The position numbers were made by a program, and so were the translations under genes. Below the pieces are notes generated by a model. That model made no database searches, was not told where the DNA came from, and saw nothing but the letters and a program-made list of their open reading frames with translations. A stretch of DNA of 64,000 nt from Primula veris (Eukaryota; Streptophyta; Magnoliopsida; Ericales; Primulaceae): positions 8,331,816 through 8,395,815 of the forward strand of contig OY821742.1 in NCBI GenBank assembly GCA_963682055.1, in the 5' to 3' direction. Shown piece by piece: positions 23,622-34,500 of this stretch. Position 1 is the stretch's first letter. Each line of letters opens with the position of its first letter.

Positions 23622-26600
23622 ATGTCGAAAGAAGACAGAACCGCACACGGGATCGAGAAGTTCGACGGGAAGGACTTCGCATTCTGGAGAATGCAAATAG
23701 AGGACTACCTCTACGGGAGGAAGATGCATCAGCCACTTCTCCTTGAGGAAAGGCCGACCACGACCACCGAGGAGGCGTGGAAACTCTTAGACCGACAAGT
23801 GTTGGGAGTGATCCGCCTAACACTATCTAGGAGTGTCGCACATAACGTCGCAAGAGAGACGACGACGATGGGGATGATGAAGGTCCTCACCGACATGTAT
23901 GAGAAACCATCCGCGAACAACAAGGTACATCTCATGCGTAAGTTGTTCAACCTACGCATGGCTGAGGGGACACCTGTCGCGAGTCACGTGAACAAGTTCA
24001 TCGACACCGTAAATCAGTTGGATGCGGTGGAGATAACTTTTGAAGACGAAGTGAGAACCCTTATACTGCTAGCATCTCTACCGAACAGTTGGGAATTCAT
24101 GCGAGCTGCTGTGACCAACTCAATTGGAAAGGAGAAACTGACTTACAGCGGCATCCGAGATCAAATACTCGCTGAGGAACTCAGGAGATTGGATATGGGT
24201 GAATGCTCAAATGATGGAGCGGCCTTGAACATGGGTTCAAGAGACCGGGGTAAGGCCAGGGTATGGGACGTTAGAGGACGTTCACAATCCCGAGGTAGAA
24301 GAGGGCTTAGCCGAGGAGGCAAAGATAGCGATCGAAGTAAGAAAAATCTTCGATGCTATAACTGCCAGGGTATGGGGCACTTCAGTCATGAGTGCAAGCA
24401 GTCGAAGAAGAGTACCGACCGTGATCACGGGGCTAATATTGCGAGCGACGAGGATTCGGGTGACTGTCTAATGCTTGCCGTGCAGAGAGATATAGATTCG
24501 TGGATTCTAGACTCTGGGGCATCATTTCACACGACCGCTCATAAGGATTTATTCGAAAATTACACTGCGGGTAATTTCGGTAAAGTGTATCTAGCCGACG
24601 GAGAAGCGTTGGAGGTTGTTGGAATGGGCGATGTGAAAATTCGCATTCCAAACGGGTCGGTATGGAAGCTAACGAAAGTGAGGCATGTCCCGAGGTTGAC
24701 CAAGAATCTGATCTCAGTAGGTCAACTCGATGCCGAAAGGCACTCCATTTCGTTTAGCTGTGGAGCTTGGAAAGTTTCACGAGGAGCTATGGTGATAGCC
24801 CGAGGGAGTAAGGTCGGTACATTGTACATGACGACCGATGAGGAGTGTACAATTGCGGCAGCTGTGTCGCAAAACTGCTCGGAACTGTGGCATCGACGGT
24901 TGGGTCACATGAGTGAGAAGGGGATGAAGGTGTTAGCGAAGGACAGCAAACTTCCAGGCTTGAAGTATGTCAACATCGACATGTGCGAAGGTTGCATCTT
25001 CGGGAAGCAGAAGAAAGTAAGCTTCCGGAAGGGTGGAAAAGCTCCCAAGGAGGAGAAGCTAGCACTGGTTCACTCAGACGTATGGGGACCATCTCCAGTA
25101 ACCTCAATGGGAGGAGTTCAATACTATGTGACCTTCATCGATGATTCGACGAGGAAAACATAGGTCTATTTCTTGAAACACAAGTCTGAGGTGTTTAAGA
25201 AATTTCAAAAATGGAAGGCCATGGTCGAACTAGAGACCGGGAATAAACTCAAGTGTTTGAGGTCCGACAACGGCGGAGAGTACATTGATGCGAAGTTCGT
25301 AGAGTTCTGTGCTCAGAAAGGCATTCGAATGGAGAAGACCATCCGAAGAACGCCACAACAGAATGGCGTGGCCGAGCGAATGAACCGAACAATCAATGAG
25401 CGTGCTAGGAGTATGAGACTGCAAAGTGGGTTGCCCAAAGGCTTGTGGGCACATGCAGTAAGCACGGCGGTTTATCTCATTAACCGCGGACCCTCGGTGC
25501 CTCTAGAAAGGAGGATTCCCGAGGAAGAGTGGGTAGGAAAGCCTATCTCTTATGAAGTGTTCGGTTGTCTGTCATATATCCATGTCGAGATAAATGATCG
25601 TACCAAGCTTGACTCGAAATCCAAAGTGTGTTACTTTGTGGGGTACGGTGGAGCTGAGTTTGGATATCGCTTTTGGGATGGTCAAACAAAGAAGATCATT
25701 CGCAGTAAGGATGTCATCTTCAACGAAGGCATTTTGTACAAAGATCGACAAAATGCAGTGGTGGAAGAAGATGCGCTCCTGTCCGAGGAAAGTGGTATGA
25801 TCGACATGAATGTGTTTCCAAGAGAGTTGGAAAATGACACTGAAGATGAGCCAGTGGTGCTCGACAACCCTCCAGCAGATGCTGAAGAGGACGAGGAGAT
25901 GCCCCAAACTCCCCGACCTGAATTGGGCCGAGGTCATCGCGAGAGGAGACCTCCTGCCCGATACTCTCCTTCCCTGCATTACATATTGCTCAGTGATGCA
26001 GGAGAGCCCGAAAGTAGAGAAGAAGCTCTGGAGCTGAAAGACTCGAGCAAGTGGGAGCTCGCGATGAAGGATGAGATGAAGTCACTTGAGAAGAGTGTGA
26101 CTTGGCAGTTAGCCGAACTGCCCAAGGGGAAAAGGGCACTGAGCAATAAATGGGTGTTCCGTCTAAAGGAGGAACAAGATGGCACGAAACGGTATAAGGC
26201 ACGCCTAGTAGTCAAAGGGTTTCAGCAAAAGGCATGAATTGACTACACCGAGATCTTTTCACCAGTCGTAAAGATGACGACTATTCGGCTATTGTTGAGC
26301 ATTGTTGTAAATGCGAATCTTCATCTTGAGCAGTTAGATGTGAAAACTGCATTTCTCCATGGAGATCTAGAAGAAGAAATTTACATGCTCCAACCTGAAG
26401 GGTTTGCCGAAAAGGGAAAAGAGAAACTGGTCTGCAAACTGAGGAAGAGCTTGTACGGGTTAAAACAAGCACCACGGCAGTGGTATAAGAAGTTTGACAG
26501 TTTCATGGCGGATACCGGGTTCGAAAGAAGTGATAGTGATCACTGCTGTTTCGTGAAGAGATTTGCGAACTCTTCGTATGTCATACTACTTTTGTATGTA

Positions 26601-27552
26601 GATAACATGTTGCTCGCCGGGTCGAGCCTTGTTGAGATTAACAAGGTGAAGCAACAGTTGGCGAAACAGTTCGAGATGAAAGATTTGGGTGTCGCAAATC
26701 AGATCCTCGGTATGAGGATATCTCGAGGAAGGGATGGGTCCCTGTTTCTCGCAAGCCGAGTATGTGAAGAAAGTGTTGGCACGGTTTAGCATGAGTGATG
26801 CCAAAGCTGTAGGCTCACCGCTAGCCGCACACTTTAGCTTGTCGAAGAAACAATCACCCTCAGACGAGGAAGGAAAGGATCGTATGTCGAACATACCCTA
26901 CGCTTCAGCAATTGGTAGCTTGATGTACGCTATGGTGTGTACAAGACCGGACATTGCCCATGCAGTGGGAGTTGTCAATCGTTACATGAGTAACCCAGGA
27001 AAGCACCATTGGGAAGCTGTGAAGTGGATATTGAGATATCTGTCGGGTACCGTGAGTTTGGCATTATGTTTCCGAAAGACCTCGGAAGGCCTGCACGGCT
27101 ATGTGGATGCTGACATGGCCGGTGATCTGGACAGCCGAAAGAGCACAACGGGATGTGTTTGTACCTACGGTGGTACTGCTGTGAGTTGGACATCGAAGTT
27201 GCAAAAGATCGTTGCACTGTCGACCACAGAGGCTGAGTACGTCGCGGTGACGGAAGCAAGCAAATAGATGATTTGGTTGCAAGGTTTCTTAAAGGAGCTC
27301 GGTCAAAAAACCGACAAGGGAGTTCTGCACTGTGATAGTCAAAGTGCAATTCAGCTAGCTAAGAATCCTGTATTCCATTCACGCACAAAGCACATACAGA
27401 TTCGTTACCATTTTATCCGGGCTGTTCTGGAAGATGGAATCTTCGCGCTAGAAAAGATTGAGGGCGCTAAGAACCCCGCCGATATGCTAATGAAGACTGT
27501 TACAATCGACAAACTGAGGCTGTGTGCAACCTCAGTAGGGCTCCGAGCTTGA
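23622..27552 (+). pseudogene. Copia B gag-pol polyprotein, interrupted
   Basis: One long frame from ATG 23622. Gag (FDGKDFAFWRMQIEDYL) ends in a zinc knuckle CYNCQGMGHFSHEC. Protease SWILDSGASFHT. GAG-pre LWHRRLGHMSEKG, integrase SDVWGP, RSDNGGEY and NGVAERMNRT. RT with LYVDNM where LYVDDM is usual, so one catalytic Asp reads Asn. RNase H with VDADMAGD and STTEAEYVA. Lesions: TAG near 25160 (RKT stop VYFL, Trp expected), TGA near 26235 (KA stop IDYTEIF, Gly expected), a frameshift near 26750, and TAG near 27265 (SK stop MIWLQGF). Domain order and motifs are those of Tnt1/Tork-type elements. Nearly complete but dead. Confidence 0.93.
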
Positions 27553-27729
27553 GGCTCAGGGTCGCCGCTACACTGGAAGAATGAGTAACTCGCCGATGAC
27601 GGCAGAGTATCAATTACTATACAAGGATACCGATGGGAGCATTCTGCTCGGTGGAGCACAGTGAGTTCGGTGATCGGGGACAAGTGGATTTCTTTTGAAG
27701 CACTCGACATTTGACTCCAAGTGGGAGAT

Positions 27730-28079
27730 TGTTGAGTTGTGGAGCCAAATGAGCTTTGGCCATGTTTTCCAATTATCCCGCATCACTTGAAATTGTAATA
27801 TGACCCACTAAGGGTCCTATTTATATGCCCCAATATCCTGTATTTTAATTACACCTACACAAACACCTCTATATTATAAAGAGAGAGTTCTATTTGCGAG
27901 AGAACCATAGCTTTGTGATCTAGCTAGATTACGATTGTAATCCTCTTTTAATATATATATAAAGTGCCACGTGTAGCGGCCCGGAGACGTAGCCAATTTG
28001 GGTGAACTCCGTTATCAAAGAGTGTGTGCTCGGTTTAGTATTTCTGTCTTTCATTGATTCGCCTGTATCGACCCTAACA
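27730..28079 (+). repeat. 3' LTR of copia B
   Basis: 350 bp partner of 23250-23596; the exon of the host gene resumes directly after it. Confidence 0.95.
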
Positions 28080-29462
28080 GACAGATCCCTATTTCAGTGC
28101 ATCACTGCTTCCATTATTGGATAGAGGATTCATATATGTAATTGCTCATGTGCGTGGAGGCGGTGAAATGGGGGCACAGTGGCACATTGATGGAAAGCTG
28201 CTTAACAAGAAAAATACTTTCGCGGATTTCATTGCCTGCGCCGAGTATTTGATAGAGATGAAATATTGCACAAATGAGAAGCTCGTAATTGACGGTCTTT
28301 TTGGAGGAGGTTTGATTGTAGCTGCTGTTATTAATATGCGTCCTGATCTATTCAGAGTTGCTATTGCTGAGGCACCTTTTGTTGATGTTGTTACAAGAAT
28401 GCTTGCTCCAACTATTCCTCGAAATTCGCCAGTGTGGGAGGTGAAATTAACTTGTTCCTCTTTATAATCTTAATTGTTTTTTTACATTTTCGTCTTTCTG
28501 AATATGAAGCATGTAGTTTTTTAATTTGTGGTTATGGATGAACAAATTAGTTTATATCTTAAATTGTAATGTTACAATTTCACCTTAATTATCATTTGCC
28601 TACTTCTTGTCTTGGAAGTGGATAGAGATGGTTTGTCTTAGCGAGTTAGCGTCGATGGTCAACCAAACTTAAGCTACTGATTTTTAATTAAAAAATTTAT
28701 GTTTTGCAAACTTAATGGTTTGAATATTTTTACAAAATAATATTAGTCATTTTGTTGCTGCAGGAATGGGGTGATCCTCATAAGGAAGAATTCTACCACT
28801 ACATGAAGTCATATTCCCCATATGATAATGTGAGCACCAAATCACTTTCTTCTTGGCTTTTTTTCCAATTTTTGAATAATAAGTTACTTTTTAGTCACTA
28901 GCAATCATGTTTAATTGACTCCAACTTGTGAACATACATTTACATTACATGGATTTAAGTTGGATGATAATAATAACTTTTATGATCTTTATCTTTGTAG
29001 ATGTCAACACAAAAATATCCATCAATTCTTGTGACAACGGGCATTTGTAAGTTTGATTATTTTCTTCATATGGTTTAAATGTTACTTTGATGCTTATTTT
29101 AAAGTATATATGCATTTGCATATTACGAGTTACTTTATACTTGTAGTGTCTCCTCAATGTTCTCATCTTCCCTGGCTAAATGACCACATATTTGGTGTAG
29201 CTTTAGTTTTTCTAGTTTTTAATATTTTTTCAGAGACATTCTTTGTTTCACTGTCTGTGAGAAATTGATTTTCATTTCATTTTTAATTCAATATCATGTC
29301 TTGTAATTTGATTTTGAGATTTTTATTTTTATTTTTTGTAGAGCTTACTAACTCGATTTCGCAATATGTCAAATTTGTTGCGAAATTGAGAGATCTGAAG
29401 ACCGACAAAAATTTGTTGTTGTTCAAGGATCTTAATGATGAGCTCTCTGGAATGTCGTGGAG

Positions 29463-31350
29463 GTAAAGTTCCGCTTCAATCCTTGTTTTTGTGTAAGATT
29501 AGACACCTTATAATCTTTACTCACATCAAACACAAGATTTCATAAATTGGCCATCCCATCCCATGCTAAAAGATAAATAATGTGCAAAAGTATTTCCAAA
29601 CAACACTCATAATTAAAAGAAGCTAGTCAACTTTTTTTGTCTCAAGGTAGAGGAGAATCAAATTGATAAAATAAAATAAAATAAAAATAATATATATATA
29701 TATATAAGGATCATGATGTTGGAATTGAGATGAAACTACCCATGATTGGTGATACGACGGATCTTTCTCAAGTTACTGTAACTAGATGGACTTCAATTAT
29801 TCATTCCCGAAACTTTCTCTTAATCGGTTGGAACTGTTAATTTTGTGATGAAAATGAGATAAAATAGAGTAAAAATATTTCGTATGTCATTTAATTTTAT
29901 CCAATTGAAAGTAATTTTGTCTCGAATGAGACCTGGGGTGTGCCTGATTCGTATAAATTTGTCATTTCATACAGGTCTGAAGATCTAAAAGGAAATGCCT
30001 TCAAATTTACATTTATAATGAAGGCCTTAAACATGATAAACTAAAACGAAAGAATGGTGTTAAAATGAAGATCACAATTAATCCTCATAATTCGTACAAC
30101 ACTATTAAGTATATCAATTATTAAGTCTTGCACTTATTGTTTATGTTTTTTCCAAATTACTTGTCAACCCATTCAGTTGTTGTATTTCAACCTACTCATT
30201 ACTTGTCAAACAGTGATCAGTATTTTGAAGAAATTTACATTGTCATCCATTTATTCAGCTTATAAGCAAAAAAAATTGGTTTGACCTAATAATATAGCAT
30301 GCAGATACTTGAAGTGGGACCTTGTTTATTTCTTAGTAAAATATTACTTACAATAGCAAAAACGTGGTTTGAACCTGCAGATACTTGAAAAGAAAATGTA
30401 GACGTCAACTTATTGACGAAAATACAAAGAAAGCATTTTCTTTTCCTTGTGCCAACCACAAGTTTGTATACTATATCTCATTAGATAAATATTTTTTTAT
30501 TTATGGAAGAATCATTGATTAGTACATAAAACATATTTAATTTTTAAATATTAATTATGATTTGGTATATATAATTATAAAGCATTAAAGTTGAAGTTAA
30601 AGATTAAAAATGTGTAGTATAATGTATACCGTCTCATTAACTAGATATATTTTTATTTTCCTTGTGCCAACCACAAGTTGTATACTATCTCATTAACTAG
30701 ATATATTTTTATTTTCCTTGTGCCAACCACAAGTTGTATACTATCTCATTAACTAGATATATTTTTATTTTCCTTGTGCCAACCACAAGTTGTATACTAT
30801 CTCATTAACTAGATATATTTTTATTTTCCTTGTGCCAACCACAAGTTGTATACTATCTCATTAACTAGATATATTTTTATTTTCCTTGTGCCAACCACAA
30901 GTTGTATACTATCTCATTAGATTTTTTTTTTTTTTATACCCGGTTGGTGAGTTCGTGGCCTCCCTCTAATTTTTATAAAAATTCCACGCCTTGACAATTA
31001 ATTGGTGACAGCCCATGTAATAGTGACTCTTTACATGTGACTGTAAAGGTTTTTCAACTAGTTTTTAAAAATCTTTACCTATGTTATTCCGCATTATGTG
31101 ATAAAAATTTATAGCAATCGTAAATGTTTATGTTTACAACTATTATATAAAAAGAAATAAATAAAAACTCGGGGAGATTTACAGAAGGATTGAAATTTCG
31201 TTGAACTTGCTTTAAACAGAAAATTTTATCTCTAAATTAAATAGATTTGGAAACGTGACAGAGTCACAGAGAGGATGGTGCATAATATACTCGTGTACAT
31301 TAGCAATTTATGGAGACCAACAAATGTACCAACAAATGTACTTTGGTTAT
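29463..31350. other. Intergenic stretch between oligopeptidase relic and peroxidase copy 2
   Basis: AT-rich and without a recognisable gene on either strand. The missing last exon of the oligopeptidase was sought here and not seen. It contains a tandem array (30640-30919), a related single unit near 30440-30490, and short A/T and TA runs. Confidence 0.7.
30640..30919. repeat. 56-bp tandem repeat, five copies
   Basis: Units start at 30640, 30696, 30752, 30808 and 30864 and are almost identical. Each holds CTTGTGCCAACCACAAG, a perfect 6-bp inverted repeat with a 5-base loop. A diverged single copy lies at about 30438-30490. The array ends in a T run near 30921. Confidence 0.9.
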
Positions 31351-31450
31351 GCAATCCCACTCTTTTTTTTTCTGAAACAACCACTCATTGATTATTGATA
31401 AACAGAAATTCCAACTTTGAGTTGACAAATTTAACAACAATTGAGGTTAC

Positions 31451-31458
31451 TATATATA
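31451..31458 (+). promoter_or_regulatory. TATA box of peroxidase copy 2
   Basis: TATATATA at the position of TATAAATA in copy 1, 58 bp before the ATG at 31516. Confidence 0.55.
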
Positions 31459-31515
31459 CAATGTTTTATGTGATAACATTGCATAAGAACAATTGTTCTC
31501 CAAAGTACAAAAGCA

Positions 31516-34500
31516 ATGGCATCACAAAAGCTGTTCTTAGTTCTAATGTTTCAATTGTTACTTGTTCCTCTTGCGTTTGGGGCATATACAAAATTGAAGT
31601 GTGGGTATTATGAAGAAAAATGCCCATCTCTTGAGCACATTGTTAGGCAAACCACTGCCAAATACATTTATACAACTCCAACTCTAGCTGCGCCTTTACT
31701 CCGTATGCAGTTCCATGACTGCTTTGTTAACGTATGTAACTATTTATACACATGCGTACATTTTTATTCATTTATGTATCTCATTTTCGTCCATCTTGGT
31801 GCCTTTTGCCTTGTATTGCTTAGTTTAGTAGTTATTACAGTTTATAAACTATTTATAGATACTTTCTCGTGTTCACTTGATCGACTTTGCAGAAGCTAGT
31901 AGGTTGCGTCGTTCGGTGATTTACATTTTCTGGGGATTTTAATGAGAATTTTAAACATGCTCTTTAATTTCTATAGAGCACAATTTTTTCCTGAAATTAT
32001 GGCAATAGTCAATAGTAAGTCCTGAAAAAAACATTTGGAGAATTTTTAGAGGGGGGGGGGGGGGGGGGACCCTACTTCTTAAACTTTAAGGTGTTTAAGT
32101 TGCACCTTGAAGGCCGTGGATTTTCATAAACAAAAATAAAAATTCATTGCATTGCACTTGGTTTTTAAAAATATAAAAAAATGTCAAACTATTCTGAAAT
32201 GTCTATGCGCTGTTCTAGTTGCAGTTTTGCATTTAGGTTCCAAGTGATATTGCAACCACAGTTGGAACCAGGTGTATTAATGGACAGAACAGTTTATTTA
32301 AATGTACTTGAAGTAAATCACACATACATTTAACAACGGAGTTCACCCAATTGGGCTACGTCTCCGGAGCACTTACCCAGATTATGATATTATAAAAAGC
32401 TTACAATATAGGATTCAAGTCTTAATGAAAAACTCTTAGACTCCCTCTAGGTTTTTCTACCTATCTCTATATTGCTCCTACTCTATAACTATCACTTATA
32501 AATCAATGGCATCCCACCATTGTTTTCTTTTAAAAGCTCACGTGTATTCTCTCAAGAATGAGTTCTTTATAATTTAGAACACACACTTTTTTACAAGCTA
32601 GGTTATCAACTATTTATATAAGTAAAAACAATCTTCTTGTCTTCAAGATCTTTTATGATTGCTTTGACTCTTTTGATTGGCTTCAATCTTTCCATGTAAC
32701 ACAAGACTCTTCAGCGTATGATTGATTCCAATAGGATAAAATTAGAAATAAGAGTTAGTCTTTTCCTTTAACAAGGAAACATATAAGAAAATATCTTTAA
32801 ATATACATGTGAAACATTAACTTCATATTTCATTCAATTTTAAAACAAATTATACTGAATTTGATTAGAAACAAAGATTGAAACAAGTGATAAGAATTTG
32901 CATAAGAATAGAAATATAGATTTATCTATGTAAAGGAAACATAACTAATCTCTTTATATCTTTTAGGAAATCTTTTCTTACCACTTTGATATTCTCATAA
33001 AACGCATACTAAACCTTTAGGATCATATGAGAATATATCATGCATACTTTTAGAACAAATAATTATCATTAAAGAATAATAATGCAGATTTACAGAATAA
33101 GACAGAATCCTGCAGAACAACAGGTTGGAACTTGTGGTTGCAACTGAGGTTGCAACATTACTTGAAACCATCAACGCTGCCTTAGCAGGTTGCAACTGAG
33201 GTTGCAACATTACTTGAAACCTATCAACACTTGTCTTAATAGGTTGTAACTGATGTTGCAACATTGCTTGAAACATATCAACACTTTCTTAGTAGGTTGT
33301 AACTGAGGTTGCAACATTGCTTGAAACCTAACAACTCTGTCTTAGTTCATAATAAACAGATAGGATTATTTAGTGAAAACCATTAGACAACAAATAGAAT
33401 TTAGACCAGAAATCTGGTCCTAACAATCTCCCCCTTTGTCATTGGTTTTGACAAATCATCTAAGTTTATATAAACACTAATCCACCTGCAAATTGTTTAG
33501 CAGTACAGTCTTTTACTGTATTTCATTTATCAGTGTTTTTGTAACACCTATTTAGCTCCCCCTGCAAGTTAGAATAGCAGGTATCATATAAGCACAGAAT
33601 ATATCCATTCACAGAGTTTCAGAACATATTCAATTCCAAAGACAGTCATACTTCAAAAAGAAATTTCAAAAGGAAATTGCAAGGCCAAACAATGCTGGCA
33701 CAGAATAGTCTTAATACAACAATTGTAACTGAAATTTAAAAACAGCAACATAAAGTTTTGAAATTGAAATTAAAGCTTGAAACTGAAAACATTGAAAACA
33801 TTAGACTGAACCATAAAACTTTATCTCCCCCTATTTGTCATAAGCCAGACAAACTAGTCACGAGATATATCTGAATGTGGTGCTCTCTCCCTTAAAGGTG
33901 CATCTCTGACAACCTCTTCCTGGTCTTCTTCACTGCTTATGGGGAAGCCATCATCACTGTGAGTAGCATCACTATCCCCATCATCCTCACTCTCTATGAG
34001 ATTCACCAGTAGCTTCTTGATTTGATAATCATCAGCATCCAGTTCAGCTCTTCTCTTTACTTTCACTTAGACCAAACTTCTTAACCAGATTATCTGCATA
34101 CTTACTCTGACATAGAAATATGCCTTTTTCATTCTGTTTAACTTGCAATCCTAGAAAGTAAGTTAATTCACCACCACCACTCATTTCAAATTCATTCTTC
34201 ATATCAGAAATGAATTCATCTATCCTTTTATTAGAAGTGAAGCCAAATACAATGTCATCAACATAGATTTGAGCAATGATAATATCCTTTGTAGTTTTCT
34301 TAGTAAACAGAGTTTTATCAACTCCCCCTCTGTTAAAACCTTTTTCAATCAAGAACTTGGTTAATCTATCATACCAAGCTCTAGGAGCTTGCTTTAGACC
34401 ATACAAGGCCTTTTTCAGCAAATAAACATGTTCAGGAAATTTAGGATCTTCAAATCCCTTAGGTTGACAAACATAAAACTCTTGATTAATCACACCATTC

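Larger units (their letters stand above)
23250..28079 (+). mobile_element. Ty1/copia element B (Tnt1/Tork-type) inside an exon
   Basis: 4.83 kb, plus strand. LTRs 23250-23596 and 27730-28079 (TGTTGAGTTG...CCCTAACA). PBS TGGTATCAGAGC at 23599-23610; purine tract AAGTGGGAGAT just before 27730. It sits inside exon 7 of the oligopeptidase relic, after 8 exon nucleotides. A shared GAC (23247-23249 and 28080-28082) is the only visible target duplication; removing the element and one GAC restores a 366-nt in-frame exon. The LTRs differ by about five transitions and two small indels, so insertion is fairly recent. Confidence 0.95.
18836..29462 (+). pseudogene. Oligopeptidase B-like (S9A prolyl oligopeptidase family) pseudogene
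   Basis: Ten exon remnants: 18836-19076, 19548-19834, 19965-20156, 20992-21338, 22012-22306, 22456-22614, 23242-23249 joined to 28083-28440, 28764-28829, 29001-29046, 29342-29462. They follow the plant homologue in order: beta-propeller (KKVNHVMEMFGDVR, GPYYYYE, SPDHKLVAITEDTKG) then hydrolase domain (LGGFDSSNYVTERKW, IAHVRGGGEMGAQW). Most junctions keep frame, so it was once a proper gene. Lesions: TGA where Trp is expected in V-W-LHKLG (20995-20997); a copia element inside exon 7; DGLFGGG in place of the GxSxGG nucleophile; LTNSIS where the LND acid loop should be; no GAGH-type His; a TAG formed at the 29046/29342 junction. No start codon or first exon was found before 18836, and the C-terminal exon is missing. 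18063-18835 looks like intron. Confidence 0.9.
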
